Shown: positions 10,118 to 18,877, counted from the stretch's first letter. The stretch: 64,000 nt of DNA from Gammaproteobacteria bacterium (GCA_021324305.1 JAJPJI010000033.1:1-64000), one strand, 5' to 3'. Notes: generated by a model from the letters alone, not told the origin. A program made the numbers and translations.

Positions 10118-11104
10118 TTAAATCAAAGCCAGCTCTTTAACGGCATCACGTTCCTTACGTAACTCATCAAGCGTGATTTCAATTTTCTGCCTGCCAAATT
10201 CATTTTGTGTCAAACCAGTAATCACCTTGAGCTTGCCGCCTTCGGTACGACATGGGAAAGAGAAGATCAAGCCCTCATCAATGCCATATTCTCCCTGCGA
10301 GCATCGAGCAACCGAGAATGTTTCACCCTGGGCTGTATCATGCGTCAAGTGAAAAACAGACATCAGGGCTGCATTAGCCGCTGACGCTGCCGATGAAGCA
10401 CCACGCGCCTTGATAACTGCCGCGCCTCGCTTTTGAATCAGCGGTATAAAATCATTCTGCAGCCAGTTCAGATCCGTGATGACTTCTGTCGCTGGCTTGT
10501 CATTAATTTTTGCATGATAAAAATCCGGATACTGGGTCGAAGAGTGATTGCCCCAGATCGTCATTTGAGAAACCGCGGTCACATCAACATTGGCTTTTAT
10601 GGCCAATTGTGAGCGGGCACGCAGCTCATCGAGCATGGTCATAGCATAAAAACGGTCGCGCGGTACATCCGGTGCGTTATTCATTGCGATAAGACAATTC
10701 GTGTTGCATGGATTGCCCACCACAAAAACCCGAACATCGGAAGCCGCATGATCATTGATGGCTCGCCCCTGGGTAGTAAAGATTTTGCCATTGATGTTGA
10801 GAAGCTCGGATCTTTCCATACCGTCTTTTCGCGGCATGGAACCAACCAACACCGCCCAATTGACATCCTTCATGGCCACATTAACATCTGAGGTCGTGGT
10901 TACTTTCTTGAGAAGCGGGAATGCACAATCATCCAGCTCCATTTTCACACCTTCCAGCGACGGCAATACTGGCGGCACTTCCAGTAAATTCAGCTCCACC
11001 TCGGTATCGGGACCAAACATCTGACCTGACGCAACTCGAAAAATCAATGCATAACCTATCTGACCAGCTGCACCAGAAATGGCAACTTTTACACGTTTTG
11101 TCAT
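10118..11104 (-). CDS. mdh: Malate dehydrogenase
   Basis: A 328-residue NAD-dependent malate dehydrogenase of the cytosolic-type (MDH type 2) group, interconverting malate and oxaloacetate in the TCA cycle. The N-terminal Rossmann motif [13 protein letters not shown] is at about residues 11-23. The substrate-binding segment [13 protein letters not shown], the [11 protein letters not shown] arginine segment and the catalytic-histidine motif [12 protein letters not shown] are all present. The length is normal for this group. AAAGGAG lies 8 bases before the ATG, supporting the start. It is transcribed alone, convergent with the ZIP transporter and divergent from hemW across a 151-bp gap. I see nothing unusual in the active-site motifs. 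Confidence 0.97.
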   Translation of the reverse strand: MTKRVKVAISGAAGQIGYALIFRVASGQMFGPDTEVELNLLEVPPVLPSLEGVKMELDDCAFPLLKKVTTTSDVNVAMKDVNWAVLVGSMPRKDGMERSELLNINGKIFTTQGRAINDHAASDVRVFVVGNPCNTNCLIAMNNAPDVPRDRFYAMTMLDELRARSQLAIKANVDVTAVSQMTIWGNHSSTQYPDFYHAKINDKPATEVITDLNWLQNDFIPLIQKRGAAVIKARGASSAASAANAALMSVFHLTHDTAQGETFSVARCSQGEYGIDEGLIFSFPCRTEGGKLKVITGLTQNEFGRQKIEITLDELRKERDAVKELALI

Positions 11105-11255
11105 TTTTAGACTCCTTTAGGACTCATTAATGCTATAATATCTTTTTATTTAACCCGTGGACGCAAGCCGGGGAAATACAAACGGCAGCTAAAAAACTGC
11201 CTGGTCAATCCTGGCGCCATTTTAACCTGAAAATGCCGATTGTTATATCTGAATT

Positions 11256-12407
11256 ATGCCAAATTTAACAAGCACCATACCTCTTAGCCTTTATATCCAC
11301 ATCCCCTGGTGTGTGCGTAAATGCCCTTACTGTGATTTTAACTCCCACGAAGCCAAATCTTCCCTCCCTGAGGATTTATATACTGCTGCATTGCTGCAAG
11401 AACTGGATCAGCACTTGCCATTAATTCAGGACCGGGCAATCGTGAGTATTTTCTTTGGCGGCGGTACACCAAGCTTATTTTCCGCGCGAGCAATTGAACA
11501 AATTTTGAATGGGGTTGCCAAACGACTGTCCCTGCAGCCTGCGCTTGAAATCACCCTGGAAGCCAATCCAGGCACAATTGACTATCAGCGCTTTCAAGAC
11601 TTTCGGGAAGCGGGCATCAATCGCCTGTCATTAGGGATACAAAGCCTGCAAGACACCAAACTGAAAACGCTAGGCCGGATTCATGATCATGCCGATGCCG
11701 TACGCGCGATTTCCATTGCCCGGGAAGCAGGATTTATGAACCTCAACCTGGATATGATGTATGGTTTACCCAGCCAGACAATCGATGACGCCTTGCACGA
11801 TATCGAGACTGCCCTTCGCTACGAGCCAAGCCATTTTTCCTGGTATCAGCTCACTATAGAACCAAACACTTTTTTTTATCACCAAACCCCGGTATTGCCA
11901 GCGGATGAAACCATATGGGAAATGCAAATGGCTGGCCAGCAGTTATTGAAAGAATCGGGATTCATTCAATATGAAATTTCCGCCTATTCCCGCCCAGACC
12001 ACGAATGCCTGCATAATCGCAATTATTGGGAATTTGGAGATTATCTGGGGATAGGCGCAGGCGCACACAGTAAAATCAGTGACTTCAATGATGGCCGGAT
12101 TGTCCGCTTTTCCCAGGTGCGCCACCCCAGAGATTATCTTGACGCCAGCAAGCGTCAGACTCAGATCCTCAAACCTGTTGCCGGAAATGATCTCATTTTT
12201 GAATTCATGCTGAATGCATTACGGCTGATTAAAGGCGTACCTGCCGCTTTGTTCACTGAACGCACCGGCATCCCCTTGCAGCAAATTGAGCCTCTGCTTG
12301 CCACGGCAAGACAGAAAGGATTGATGACTAACGAGAGCACACAACTAGCCGCATCTGAACTGGGAATCAAATTCCTGAACGACTTGCAGGGAATATTTTT
12401 GCCGTAA
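11256..12407 (+). CDS. hemW: Radical SAM heme chaperone HemW
   Basis: A 383-residue protein of the HemN-like family. The radical-SAM cysteine motif CVRKCPYC is at residues 19-26 (Cys19, Cys23, Cys26), inside the typical YIHIPWC...CDFN context; GGGTPSL and LEANPGT motifs follow, and the C-terminal HemN domain is present. HemW proteins bind heme and deliver it to respiratory enzymes and are not true coproporphyrinogen oxidases; their N-terminus is shorter than HemN's, as here. Many annotations call such proteins HemN. Divergent from mdh. A heme-delivery role fits the respiratory genes elsewhere in the window, but those are not in its operon. Confidence 0.93.
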   Translation: MPNLTSTIPLSLYIHIPWCVRKCPYCDFNSHEAKSSLPEDLYTAALLQELDQHLPLIQDRAIVSIFFGGGTPSLFSARAIEQILNGVAKRLSLQPALEITLEANPGTIDYQRFQDFREAGINRLSLGIQSLQDTKLKTLGRIHDHADAVRAISIAREAGFMNLNLDMMYGLPSQTIDDALHDIETALRYEPSHFSWYQLTIEPNTFFYHQTPVLPADETIWEMQMAGQQLLKESGFIQYEISAYSRPDHECLHNRNYWEFGDYLGIGAGAHSKISDFNDGRIVRFSQVRHPRDYLDASKRQTQILKPVAGNDLIFEFMLNALRLIKGVPAALFTERTGIPLQQIEPLLATARQKGLMTNESTQLAASELGIKFLNDLQGIFLP

Positions 12408-12468
12408 CTTGCAGTGTTGCTGACCAGGCTTTTTTATAACAGTCACTTTCTTCCAGCGCTTTTTGCCG

Positions 12469-12505
12469 GAGAGCAGGGGTAGAGAACCACCTCTCCCCTG
12501 CTCTC
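12469..12505. terminator. Long inverted repeat between convergent hemW and outer-membrane protein gene
   Basis: An 11-bp arm GAGAGCAGGGG pairs with CCCCTGCTCTC; a further AGAG/CTCT pairing continues inside, leaving a 6-base loop. It lies in the 121-bp gap between two convergent genes, so it probably stops transcription from both sides. There is no strong T-tract. Confidence 0.55.
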
Positions 12506-12528
12506 TTGAACCTGATGAAAGACCTGCT

Positions 12529-13266
12529 TCAATCATCGCACAAGAATTGTCCGCAATATTTGTCTACGAAGTGATAGGAAAATCCGATGGATATATTGCT
12601 GACACTGTTGACTTTATTACCTACCTGCATATTGGTGTAAGTAATGTCTGCCACCCAGTTTTGATTGATATTATAGTCTGCGCCAATGGAAATAATCGGC
12701 GAAACTTTGGTGATATATTCATTTCTGGTAACAATTGTGGATGTTGCAGGCTGCCCGGTTGTGGTATTAGCTGGAGTATTCTGTATTGATGGATTAAAAG
12801 CCGACCCTGTTGTGACGTATGTATAGCCAATCCCCGCTTTTGCAAACACATCGAACCAATCGCGAAATGGAATTATCCCTTTAAATAATAAATCAACATC
12901 GCGAACACGTACTGTTGGATCACCCAGAGTAGCAACATGCTTAGCATCATATTTAATTGTTGAATAAAATTGAAACCCCAATTCAAAAGCGGCGATTCGG
13001 CTAAATTGATATCCTAAATATGCCCGGGTAGCAAATTGGGTTGATTTCGGAGTCACCGGTGTGAACGTCGGTGATGGAAGCGGTAACCCTGGTCCCGCTG
13101 GAAGTGAATAATCCTGCTGGACAACCGCCTGCTGTGTGCCGCCGCTATTTGTCGCTGGACCTCCCATTATCCCAAGGTACAATCCATTTCCCACTGCATG
13201 CGCACTGACTGCGAAACTACCGACGACGACTGGCACAACCAGATACCTGAAAATCCTTATTGTCAT
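12529..13266 (-). CDS. Outer-membrane beta-barrel protein (OmpA-like/OMP_b-brl type)
   Basis: A 245-residue exported protein. A signal peptide is visible (MTIRIFRYLVVPVVVGSFAVSAHA), followed by GNGLYLGIMGG, the usual opening of small eight-stranded barrels. The rest alternates short amphipathic strands (YLGYQFSRIAAFELGFQFYS, VRDVDLLFKGI, WFDVFAKAGIGYTYV, ISIGADYNINQNWVADITYTNM), and the last strand, SIGFSYHF, carries an aromatic pattern near the end; a short Cys-containing tail follows. GAGGAAG precedes the ATG at a good distance. The function is unknown: it is probably a structural or adhesin-type porin-like barrel in the outer membrane. Related proteins are numerous in Legionella and Coxiella. 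Confidence 0.8.
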   Translation of the reverse strand: MTIRIFRYLVVPVVVGSFAVSAHAVGNGLYLGIMGGPATNSGGTQQAVVQQDYSLPAGPGLPLPSPTFTPVTPKSTQFATRAYLGYQFSRIAAFELGFQFYSTIKYDAKHVATLGDPTVRVRDVDLLFKGIIPFRDWFDVFAKAGIGYTYVTTGSAFNPSIQNTPANTTTGQPATSTIVTRNEYITKVSPIISIGADYNINQNWVADITYTNMQVGNKVNSVSNISIGFSYHFVDKYCGQFLCDD

Positions 13267-13362
13267 TGTTTACTTCCTCGAAAACATTATTGGCTATCAG
13301 CTTAAGTGAGGAGATAACCCTTGTCTATACTTATCACCCGGCCATCAACATCCGGCCTTGAA

Positions 13363-13617
13363 TTATTTCTCAATCACCTGTCCGCCGCATGCTGAGTAAC
13401 AGGTATTAAACGATGTTGTGCAATCACAGGATTTTTTATTCTTTAACAAACAGATTTTCTGGCAATAGGATCTGGCATGCATGCACTTCCCTATACATCG
13501 CTTATCTGCTGCAGCTTGCGGCGGAATATAGGTATATTGTTTTTTATACATAGAACCGCATCCAGAAAGAATTCCAACCAACACGAGAAGAGAGAATATT
13601 GATAGCAAGCGCAGCAT
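13363..13617 (-). CDS. Small Cys-rich lipoprotein
   Basis: An 84-residue predicted lipoprotein: the signal segment MLRLLSIFSLLVLVGILSGC ends in an LSGC lipobox. The mature part is rich in cysteine (nine after the lipidated one) and ends in a motif of the form FNTCYSACGGQV. I chose the ATG at 13617 because AAGGTGA precedes it; a longer in-frame start at 13665 has no such support. It is a paralogue of the next gene: both share a K-x-x-Y-x-Y-x-P-P segment after the lipobox and the CYSACGGQV ending. The cysteines suggest disulfides in the periplasm. I do not recognise the family. Confidence 0.7.
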   Translation of the reverse strand: MLRLLSIFSLLVLVGILSGCGSMYKKQYTYIPPQAAADKRCIGKCMHARSYCQKICLLKNKKSCDCTTSFNTCYSACGGQVIEK

Positions 13618-13687
13618 GGTAGTCACCTTTGTGATTGAGTTTGAAAATTCTAGCGAAGTAACCATGCGTCAGCAAGCATGTGCACAT

Positions 13688-13716
13688 CCGCCACGCTAAT
13701 TTTTTTAGCGTGGCGG
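13688..13716 (-). terminator. Intrinsic terminator downstream of the longer Cys-rich lipoprotein gene
   Basis: A perfect 11-bp stem (CCGCCACGCTA / TAGCGTGGCGG) encloses an A/T-only loop, about 25 bp past the stop of the lipoprotein gene at 13742. The position separates the two lipoprotein paralogues into independent transcription units. Confidence 0.65.
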
Positions 13717-13741
13717 GCGCCTAGAGAATCAGGGTGAGATG

Positions 13742-14155
13742 TTACTGTTTGTCGCAGAAGGCAACACAGACTTTTCGTTCCAGCACCTGTCCGCCGCATG
13801 CTGAGTAACAGGCATTGTATGTGGGTTCACAATTGCATGAACTGCCGCACGTATAACTCTGGTCAAAGTCTTTGACATCCTTCTTGAGCGGCTTGCCTTC
13901 ACGCTTTCTTTCCTGCTTGTACATTTCAAATTGAGTCAATGCGTCCTGATGCGCACGCAGTCTGCAATCCTGATTTTTCATTTCACACATTTGTTCACAC
14001 GAATTTTTGCCTTGCACACATTGAGCGGTGCACATTTTACCGGTATCCGTGCGAGGCGGCACATAGGCATATTCAGTTTTATAGATTGGGCCGCATCCTG
14101 CCAGCATCGCAGCCAGACAGAGAATAGAAAATATTGACGCGATCATTTGTTTCAT
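13742..14155 (-). CDS. Cys-rich lipoprotein, longer paralogue of the neighbouring gene
   Basis: A 137-residue predicted lipoprotein beginning MKQMIASIFSILCLAAMLAGC, with an LAGC lipobox; AGGAG stands 6 bases before this ATG (14155), which favours it over the in-frame ATG at 14182. After the lipobox it shares a K-T-E-Y-A-Y-V-P-P segment and the final YNACYSACGGQV-x-E motif with the gene at 13363. Between these lies an insert rich in Lys, Arg and Gln, with no counterpart in the shorter copy, and it has a short extra tail with two more cysteines. It probably arose by duplication. Function unknown; the even cysteine spacing suggests a small disulfide-stabilised periplasmic protein. Confidence 0.72.
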   Translation of the reverse strand: MKQMIASIFSILCLAAMLAGCGPIYKTEYAYVPPRTDTGKMCTAQCVQGKNSCEQMCEMKNQDCRLRAHQDALTQFEMYKQERKREGKPLKKDVKDFDQSYTCGSSCNCEPTYNACYSACGGQVLERKVCVAFCDKQ

Positions 14156-14292
14156 GACAAACTCCTGTAATTTATTAAACAAATTTAATCAGGCTGCTTT
14201 ACTTTTCACTAAAGAGCATGGATTGCAAAATTGTAGAGCTATAATAGCCTGACACACTATCATGACAAGCCTATTCCCTCAATCTTATCACA

Positions 14293-14979
14293 CTAGCGCT
14301 TCCTGAATTGCAGTTCACGGATTTGACGGCCTTCCCGCTCAGCCCTGCGTTCAAATTTGGTCAACACAGGACGTTGCGGTGACCGCGATGAAAATTGATG
14401 CTCACCAGCGAGATTAACCAGCTGCGGTTCCTGCGAAACCACACACATCATGTGTCGGGAATAATCTTCCCAGTCAGTCGCCAGATGCAAAATTCCGCCC
14501 GATTTTAATTTACTCACAACCAGCCTGATAAAGTCCGGCTGTATCAAACGACGCTGATGATGCCGGCGTTTTGGCCACGGATCAGGGAAAAAAATTTGCA
14601 CGCCATCCAGACAGGCATCCGGGATACATTTCTCGAGCACATCAACCACATCACCGTGATAAACACGCAGATTAGTAACATGATTTTGCTGAATACCCTG
14701 AAACAGCGCGCCAATGCCAGGTTTATGCGCTTCAACACCAATAAAATCATTCGCTGGCTGGGCGTGCGCAAGCGCAAGCAGCGAATGACCCGACCCAAAC
14801 CCTATCTCGAGATAGCGGGCTGACTCACGTCCGAACGCCTGCTGAAAATCAAGGCAGCCCTTCTCAATCTCCAGGCCATATAGCGGCCAGAGACTGTCAT
14901 AAGCGCGCTCCTGCGCATCAGTCTGGCGGCCGCGATGCACAAAACTGCGCAAACGAAACTCTGTTGGAGGTGTTTTCAT
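14293..14979 (-). CDS. trmB: tRNA (guanine-N7-)-methyltransferase
   Basis: A 228-residue class I SAM methyltransferase that makes m7G46 in the tRNA variable loop. The SAM-binding motif YLEIGFGSGHSLLALA is at about residues 56-71, and the TrmB-specific FFPDPWPKRRHHQRRL motif follows the GVEAHKPG and RVYHGDVVDV segments. The C-terminal T-D-W segment (LHLATDWEDYS) is typical. The start lies 4 bp after the stop of rsgA, on the same strand, so the two genes are probably co-transcribed. Length and motifs are normal. Confidence 0.96.
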   Translation of the reverse strand: MKTPPTEFRLRSFVHRGRQTDAQERAYDSLWPLYGLEIEKGCLDFQQAFGRESARYLEIGFGSGHSLLALAHAQPANDFIGVEAHKPGIGALFQGIQQNHVTNLRVYHGDVVDVLEKCIPDACLDGVQIFFPDPWPKRRHHQRRLIQPDFIRLVVSKLKSGGILHLATDWEDYSRHMMCVVSQEPQLVNLAGEHQFSSRSPQRPVLTKFERRAEREGRQIRELQFRKR

Positions 14980-14983
14980 GGGA

Positions 14984-15913
14984 TCAATATTTATTTTTAT
15001 ATGAATCAGCTTCTTTGATTAATTCCTGATAGCTCGCATAACGTTGGGCGCTTATTTTACCACTCATCATGGCAGCTTGCACCTCGCAGCCAGGCTCAAC
15101 CACATGCAGGCAATCACGAAACTTGCAGCCGCTGAGAAAGGTTTCAAACTCCTTGAACCCCTGCAAGACTTCTTTCTTACTCACCTGCCATAGGTTAAAT
15201 TCACGCACCCCCGGCGAATCAATCAGACTGCCGCCCTGAGGCAGATGATATAGGCGAGTGGCAGTCGTCGTATGCTTGCCAGCCCCCTTTGGCGAAACTT
15301 CGCCAATACGGATCGCTTCACCATTGCCTAATGCGGCAATAATGGATGACTTGCCTACCCCAGACGGCCCAACCAGGACAGCAGTCTTGCCCTTGAGATG
15401 ACCGCCGAGCTCCTGCAACCCATCCGCAGTCATAATGCTAGATAAAACAACAGAATAAGGGATACGTCGATATGGCTCCAGACGCTCCATTGCTCCCTGC
15501 CTTGAGGTATCATCCAGCAAGTCTGCCTTGTTCAACACCAGTATCGGCTGGATTTTCAATAATTCAGCCGCAACCAGATATCGATCGACCAGATATTCAG
15601 AAAAAATCGGTGGCGGAGCCATGACGATGACGATGGTATCCACATTCGCTGCGATAGGTTTGGTTTTGCCATGTGCGTCACCGCGCGCAAGCAGTGAACG
15701 CCGGTCCAAAACCCGGATAATGGTGCCAGTATTGTCCGCTTCAAGCTGCCACTCCACCCTGTCACCCACAACTGGTATTTCCTGATTTCGGCGCAGATGG
15801 CATTGAAAAACTTGCCCATCCTCGGCTTCAACTGCCACACTACTTCCAAAATAGGAGATAACCAGACCGGGCCTGGTATCGGGCTGATGTTCAGTTGATT
15901 TTATTTTTTGCAT
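14984..15913 (-). CDS. rsgA: Small ribosomal subunit biogenesis GTPase RsgA
   Basis: A circularly permuted GTPase that checks 30S subunit maturation. In order: an OB-fold N-terminal domain, the G4 motif NKAD, then G1 GPSGVGKSS, the KGAGKHTTT region and G3 DSPG, followed by a C-terminal zinc-binding segment with C-x(4)-C-x-H-x(5)-C spacing (GCKFRDCLHVVEPGC). The frame runs back to 16126 but that overlaps cca. I took the ATG at 15913 (MQKIKS), about 309 residues; ATGs at 15943 and 15946 are alternatives, and none has a convincing ribosome-binding site. trmB follows 4 bp downstream; cca is divergent, leaving a 35-bp promoter region with this start. Confidence 0.93.
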   Translation of the reverse strand: MQKIKSTEHQPDTRPGLVISYFGSSVAVEAEDGQVFQCHLRRNQEIPVVGDRVEWQLEADNTGTIIRVLDRRSLLARGDAHGKTKPIAANVDTIVIVMAPPPIFSEYLVDRYLVAAELLKIQPILVLNKADLLDDTSRQGAMERLEPYRRIPYSVVLSSIMTADGLQELGGHLKGKTAVLVGPSGVGKSSIIAALGNGEAIRIGEVSPKGAGKHTTTATRLYHLPQGGSLIDSPGVREFNLWQVSKKEVLQGFKEFETFLSGCKFRDCLHVVEPGCEVQAAMMSGKISAQRYASYQELIKEADSYKNKY

Positions 15914-15948
15914 AAATGAATTTAGTTTTTTAGAGGGATACATCATAC

Positions 15949-17127
15949 ATGAAAATTTACCTGGTCGGAGGGGCTGTACGCGATAAATTATTAGGCCTCC
16001 CGGTAAAAGAACAGGATTATGTCGTTGTCGGCGCCACCCCGAATGAAATGCTGGACATGGGTTTCCGTCAGGTGGGCAAGGAATTTCCGGTTTTCCTGCA
16101 CCCCAAAACAAATGAGGAATACGCACTTGCCCGCATGGAACGCAAGGTAAAACCCGGATACAAGGGCTTTACTTTTGACACCTCTCCCCGTGTCACGCTG
16201 GAAGAAGATCTGGTACGACGGGACCTAACCATCAACGCCATGGCTATCGATCCAGACACAGGCAGCCTCATAGACCCGTATCACGGGAAACAGGATTTGG
16301 ACCATAAAATCCTGAAGCACGTTTCACCGGCATTTGCAGAAGATCCGGTACGCATATTACGTCTTGGACGTTTTTATGCGCGTTACGCTCATCTGGGATT
16401 CACAGTGGCACCCATCACCATCGAGCTGATGCGTGATATGGTCAAAGCAGGAGAAGTAGACGCACTGGTCGCTGAACGGGTGTGGAAAGAATTGGAACGT
16501 GCCCTGAGTGAACAAAATCCGGAAAAATTTTTTGAGGTGCTGGATGAATGCGGGGCACTTGCAAAACTGTTTCCCGGACTTGATGTGAAAGGAACCGGAA
16601 TGCAGGCACTGATAGCCGCGGCGGAATCCTCAAATTCTCCGGCAATACGTTTTTCAGCCTTGCTGCATGATTTGCCGGACCCCAGAAAATCGATCATCGC
16701 GCTTTGTAACCGTTATCGTGTGCCAAATGATTACCGGGAATTGGCTCTTTTAACGGCACAACACTTTCAAGCAGCGCTTGATTTCAAAACATTGTCTGCT
16801 GATGAGATATTGAATCTTTTGGGTACTCTTGACTATTTCCGTCGCGAAGAACGTTTTTACAAATTTCTCGCGGCAGTGAAAGCGATAGATGCATCGCGCA
16901 GAAAGAAGCTATTTAAGTCATTCAAGACAGTAGATGCATCAGATGAATTCGACCCTCGTCATCTCATTGAAGCTGCCCAGGTGTCAAAACAGGAATCTGC
17001 CAAACAGATTCGTGAATTCATTGCACAAGGGATTGAGGGACGCGAGCTTGCGGAAAAAATCAGGAAAACACGTTTGGAAATTATTGAGAATTTTTTTGCC
17101 GGTCAAGGACAAAACATGCACAAATAG
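15949..17127 (+). CDS. cca: CCA tRNA nucleotidyltransferase, form without the full HD phosphohydrolase site
   Basis: A 392-residue class II nucleotidyltransferase that adds or repairs the 3' CCA of tRNAs. The catalytic head is intact: LVGGAVRDKLLG at residues 4-15, the EQDYVVVG acidic motif, RRDLTINAMAID and the RILRLGRFYARY helix. In the E. coli type of enzyme an HD phosphohydrolase domain follows; here the segment reads RFSALLHDLPDPRKS and runs straight into LCNRYRVPNDYRELALL, so the stretch with the HHGHE metal ligands is absent. It should therefore add CCA but lack the phosphohydrolase activity. GAGGGA is about 10 bases upstream of the ATG. It is divergent from rsgA. The tRNA-Glu gene in this window lacks an encoded CCA and would need this enzyme. 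Confidence 0.94.
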   Translation: MKIYLVGGAVRDKLLGLPVKEQDYVVVGATPNEMLDMGFRQVGKEFPVFLHPKTNEEYALARMERKVKPGYKGFTFDTSPRVTLEEDLVRRDLTINAMAIDPDTGSLIDPYHGKQDLDHKILKHVSPAFAEDPVRILRLGRFYARYAHLGFTVAPITIELMRDMVKAGEVDALVAERVWKELERALSEQNPEKFFEVLDECGALAKLFPGLDVKGTGMQALIAAAESSNSPAIRFSALLHDLPDPRKSIIALCNRYRVPNDYRELALLTAQHFQAALDFKTLSADEILNLLGTLDYFRREERFYKFLAAVKAIDASRRKKLFKSFKTVDASDEFDPRHLIEAAQVSKQESAKQIREFIAQGIEGRELAEKIRKTRLEIIENFFAGQGQNMHK

Positions 17128-17181
17128 AAACCTCACCACTCCTCTCCTGCAACCTGCATTCCTTGTAGAAGCGAGATAAAT

Positions 17182-17282
17182 AGTTACATTCTGCTTTATT
17201 AACAGGCTGCCGAAAGAGAGGGAACAGATGGTTATACCCTTCTTTACATAAGTGAGATGATGGTTACATCCATCTTTATATA
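17182..17282. promoter_or_regulatory. Three degenerate direct repeats upstream of the Com1-like gene
   Basis: Three similar segments occur at 17182-17201, 17230-17250 and 17262-17282, each reading roughly (A/G)GTTAyAyyC followed by a pyrimidine-rich TCTTTA-like half. The last two are 32 bp apart, about three helical turns, and extend leftward to a shared GATGGTTA. They end about 60 bp before the Com1-like start codon. This looks like a set of operator sites, but no regulator can be named. Confidence 0.4.
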
Positions 17283-17343
17283 CTGCAAACGGTTTGCTAT
17301 GATCGCTTGACACCGATCAATACCCTCACATAAGGAGCAAGTA

Positions 17344-18135
17344 ATGAAACGTTTTGCCAAGACCGTGATTGCAACTGCTGTTTTTGCGATCGCTGCCCAA
17401 TCATTTGCAGCACCAGTAAAAAAATCCAATGAATCCGCCTCCATCAGCCCGACTGAAAGAGAAAAAATTGAAGAAATCGTACATCAGTATCTGCTCAAAA
17501 AACCTGAAGTTCTGGTTGAAGCAATGCAGGTTTTACAACGCAAACAATATGAACAAGCACAGGAAACCGTGAAGCAGACCCAGCAAGCCGCTGCTTCGTT
17601 TGCCAATGCCTTGTTCCACCAGGCCAATGATCCGGTCAGCGGCAATCCAAACGGCAAAGTAACTGTTGTTGAATTCTTTGACTATCAATGCCCGCACTGC
17701 ATAGACATGGCTCCAGTCATGGATTCCATTATCAAGGCCAATCCTGATCTTCGCGTTGTGTATAAGGAATTCCCGATTCGCGGACCCGTATCCGAATTCG
17801 CCGCACGCGCCGCTCTTGCAGCCAACCTGCAAGGCAAATACGCCGAATTCAGCCATGCGCTGCTCACCTCAGGCCAGCAGCTGACCCAGGACTCCATCAT
17901 GCAGATCGCGACCGGTCTTGGCCTGGACATGAGCAAGCTGAAAAAAGACATGGACGACAACAAGATCAAGGACCAGCTCAAATCCAACATCAAGCTCGCA
18001 CAGGATCTGAAATTATTCGGTACACCTGCGCTCTTCGTAGGTAAAACAAATGCAAAAGGCAATGAACCTATCAACTATGTACCTGGCCAGGTAGATCAAA
18101 CCCAGTTACAGCAAATGATTGATAAAGCCAAGTAA
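17344..18135 (+). CDS. DsbA-family thiol oxidoreductase, Com1-like 27-kDa outer-membrane/periplasmic protein
   Basis: A 263-residue exported thioredoxin-fold protein. A signal peptide (MKRFAKTVIATAVFAIAAQSFA) is followed by an N-terminal helical segment with PEVLVEAMQVLQRKQ, as in the Com1 proteins of Coxiella where it serves dimerisation. The CPHC active site is at residues 116-119 in FFDYQCPHC, and the cis-proline motif is in GTPALFVG. It probably oxidises or isomerises disulfides in the periplasm; Com1 of Coxiella burnetii is a known surface immunodominant antigen. TAAGGAG precedes the ATG. A close paralogue lies just downstream, separated by a hairpin, and three repeat motifs lie upstream. 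Confidence 0.92.
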   Translation: MKRFAKTVIATAVFAIAAQSFAAPVKKSNESASISPTEREKIEEIVHQYLLKKPEVLVEAMQVLQRKQYEQAQETVKQTQQAAASFANALFHQANDPVSGNPNGKVTVVEFFDYQCPHCIDMAPVMDSIIKANPDLRVVYKEFPIRGPVSEFAARAALAANLQGKYAEFSHALLTSGQQLTQDSIMQIATGLGLDMSKLKKDMDDNKIKDQLKSNIKLAQDLKLFGTPALFVGKTNAKGNEPINYVPGQVDQTQLQQMIDKAK

Positions 18136-18146
18136 TATCGCATTGC

Positions 18147-18178
18147 GGGGCGGGCAAACAAGGAATCACGCCCGCCCC
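18147..18178 (+). terminator. GC-rich hairpin between the two Com1-like genes
   Basis: A 9-bp GC stem, GGGGCGGGC / GCCCGCCCC, with a 14-base loop lies 12 bp after the first gene's stop. There is no T-run, so it may attenuate or stabilise the upstream message rather than end it fully. Confidence 0.45.
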
Positions 18179-18214
18179 TCACTCTTGCCAGATTCGCAAA
18201 AGGAGAAAACAATC

Positions 18215-18832
18215 ATGGTAGCAAAAAATTTCCGATATCTATTACTTGTGTTTGGCATGCTCTTTTCGATTACCTGTCTTGCCAACACGCAAAATGTTAA
18301 CTCGCTCTTTCACCATCCAGGCGATCCCATTGCAGGCAATCCGAAAGGGAATATCACCGTGGTTGAATTTTTTGATTATCAATGTTCACATTGTATAAAC
18401 ATGGCACCCGTCATTGAATCTATCATCAAGGCCAATCCAAATGTGCGCATCGTCTTCAAGGATTTTCCAATTCGCGGACCACTGTCCGAATATGCCGCTC
18501 GCGCTGCGCTGGCCGCAAACAAACAGGGCAAATACTATGAGTTCAGTCATGCCTTGCTAACAACCGACATGACGCTCACCGAAGGCAGCATCCTTGATAT
18601 TGCCAAATCAATCGGTCTCGATGTTAACAAATTGAAAAAAGACATGCAGGGCAGCAGCGTTAAAAATGAGATCCAGTCAACGTATGCCATTGCACGTGAG
18701 ATGAATATCAATGGCACCCCCGCATTCTTTGTTGGCAAAACCAACACCAAGGACAGCAGCAGCCTGAATTTCATTCTCGGCGAAATGTCACAAAGCGAAT
18801 TACAGGATGCCATTAACAAGGCAGCTTCGTAA
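18215..18832 (+). CDS. DsbA-family thiol oxidoreductase, shorter Com1 paralogue
   Basis: A 205-residue exported protein; AAGGAG stands 9 bases before the ATG at 18215, so the longer open frame from 18119 is not used. The signal peptide ends near CLANTQN, and the thioredoxin-fold part follows almost at once, with the active site CSHC at residues 57-60 and GTPAFFVG as the cis-proline loop. It is very similar to the preceding protein over the whole catalytic domain but lacks the N-terminal dimerisation segment and has Ser in place of Pro in the CxxC dipeptide. A tandem duplication is the simplest explanation. The changed dipeptide suggests a different redox potential or partner; this is inference. 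Confidence 0.9.
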   Translation: MVAKNFRYLLLVFGMLFSITCLANTQNVNSLFHHPGDPIAGNPKGNITVVEFFDYQCSHCINMAPVIESIIKANPNVRIVFKDFPIRGPLSEYAARAALAANKQGKYYEFSHALLTTDMTLTEGSILDIAKSIGLDVNKLKKDMQGSSVKNEIQSTYAIAREMNINGTPAFFVGKTNTKDSSSLNFILGEMSQSELQDAINKAAS

Positions 18833-18841
18833 GCATTCCCG

Positions 18842-18877
18842 TTTTTCTCTCTCTGGCGTCGCCCGGAGAGAGAAAAA
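18842..18877 (+). terminator. Terminator after the second Com1-like gene
   Basis: A 12-bp stem, TTTTTCTCTCTC / GAGAGAGAAAAA, encloses a 12-base GC-rich loop, 9 bp after the stop codon. It separates this pair from the peptidase genes. Confidence 0.6.

Noticed and set aside
15914-16126. Upstream extension of rsgA
   Set aside because: It overlaps the cca coding region on the other strand.
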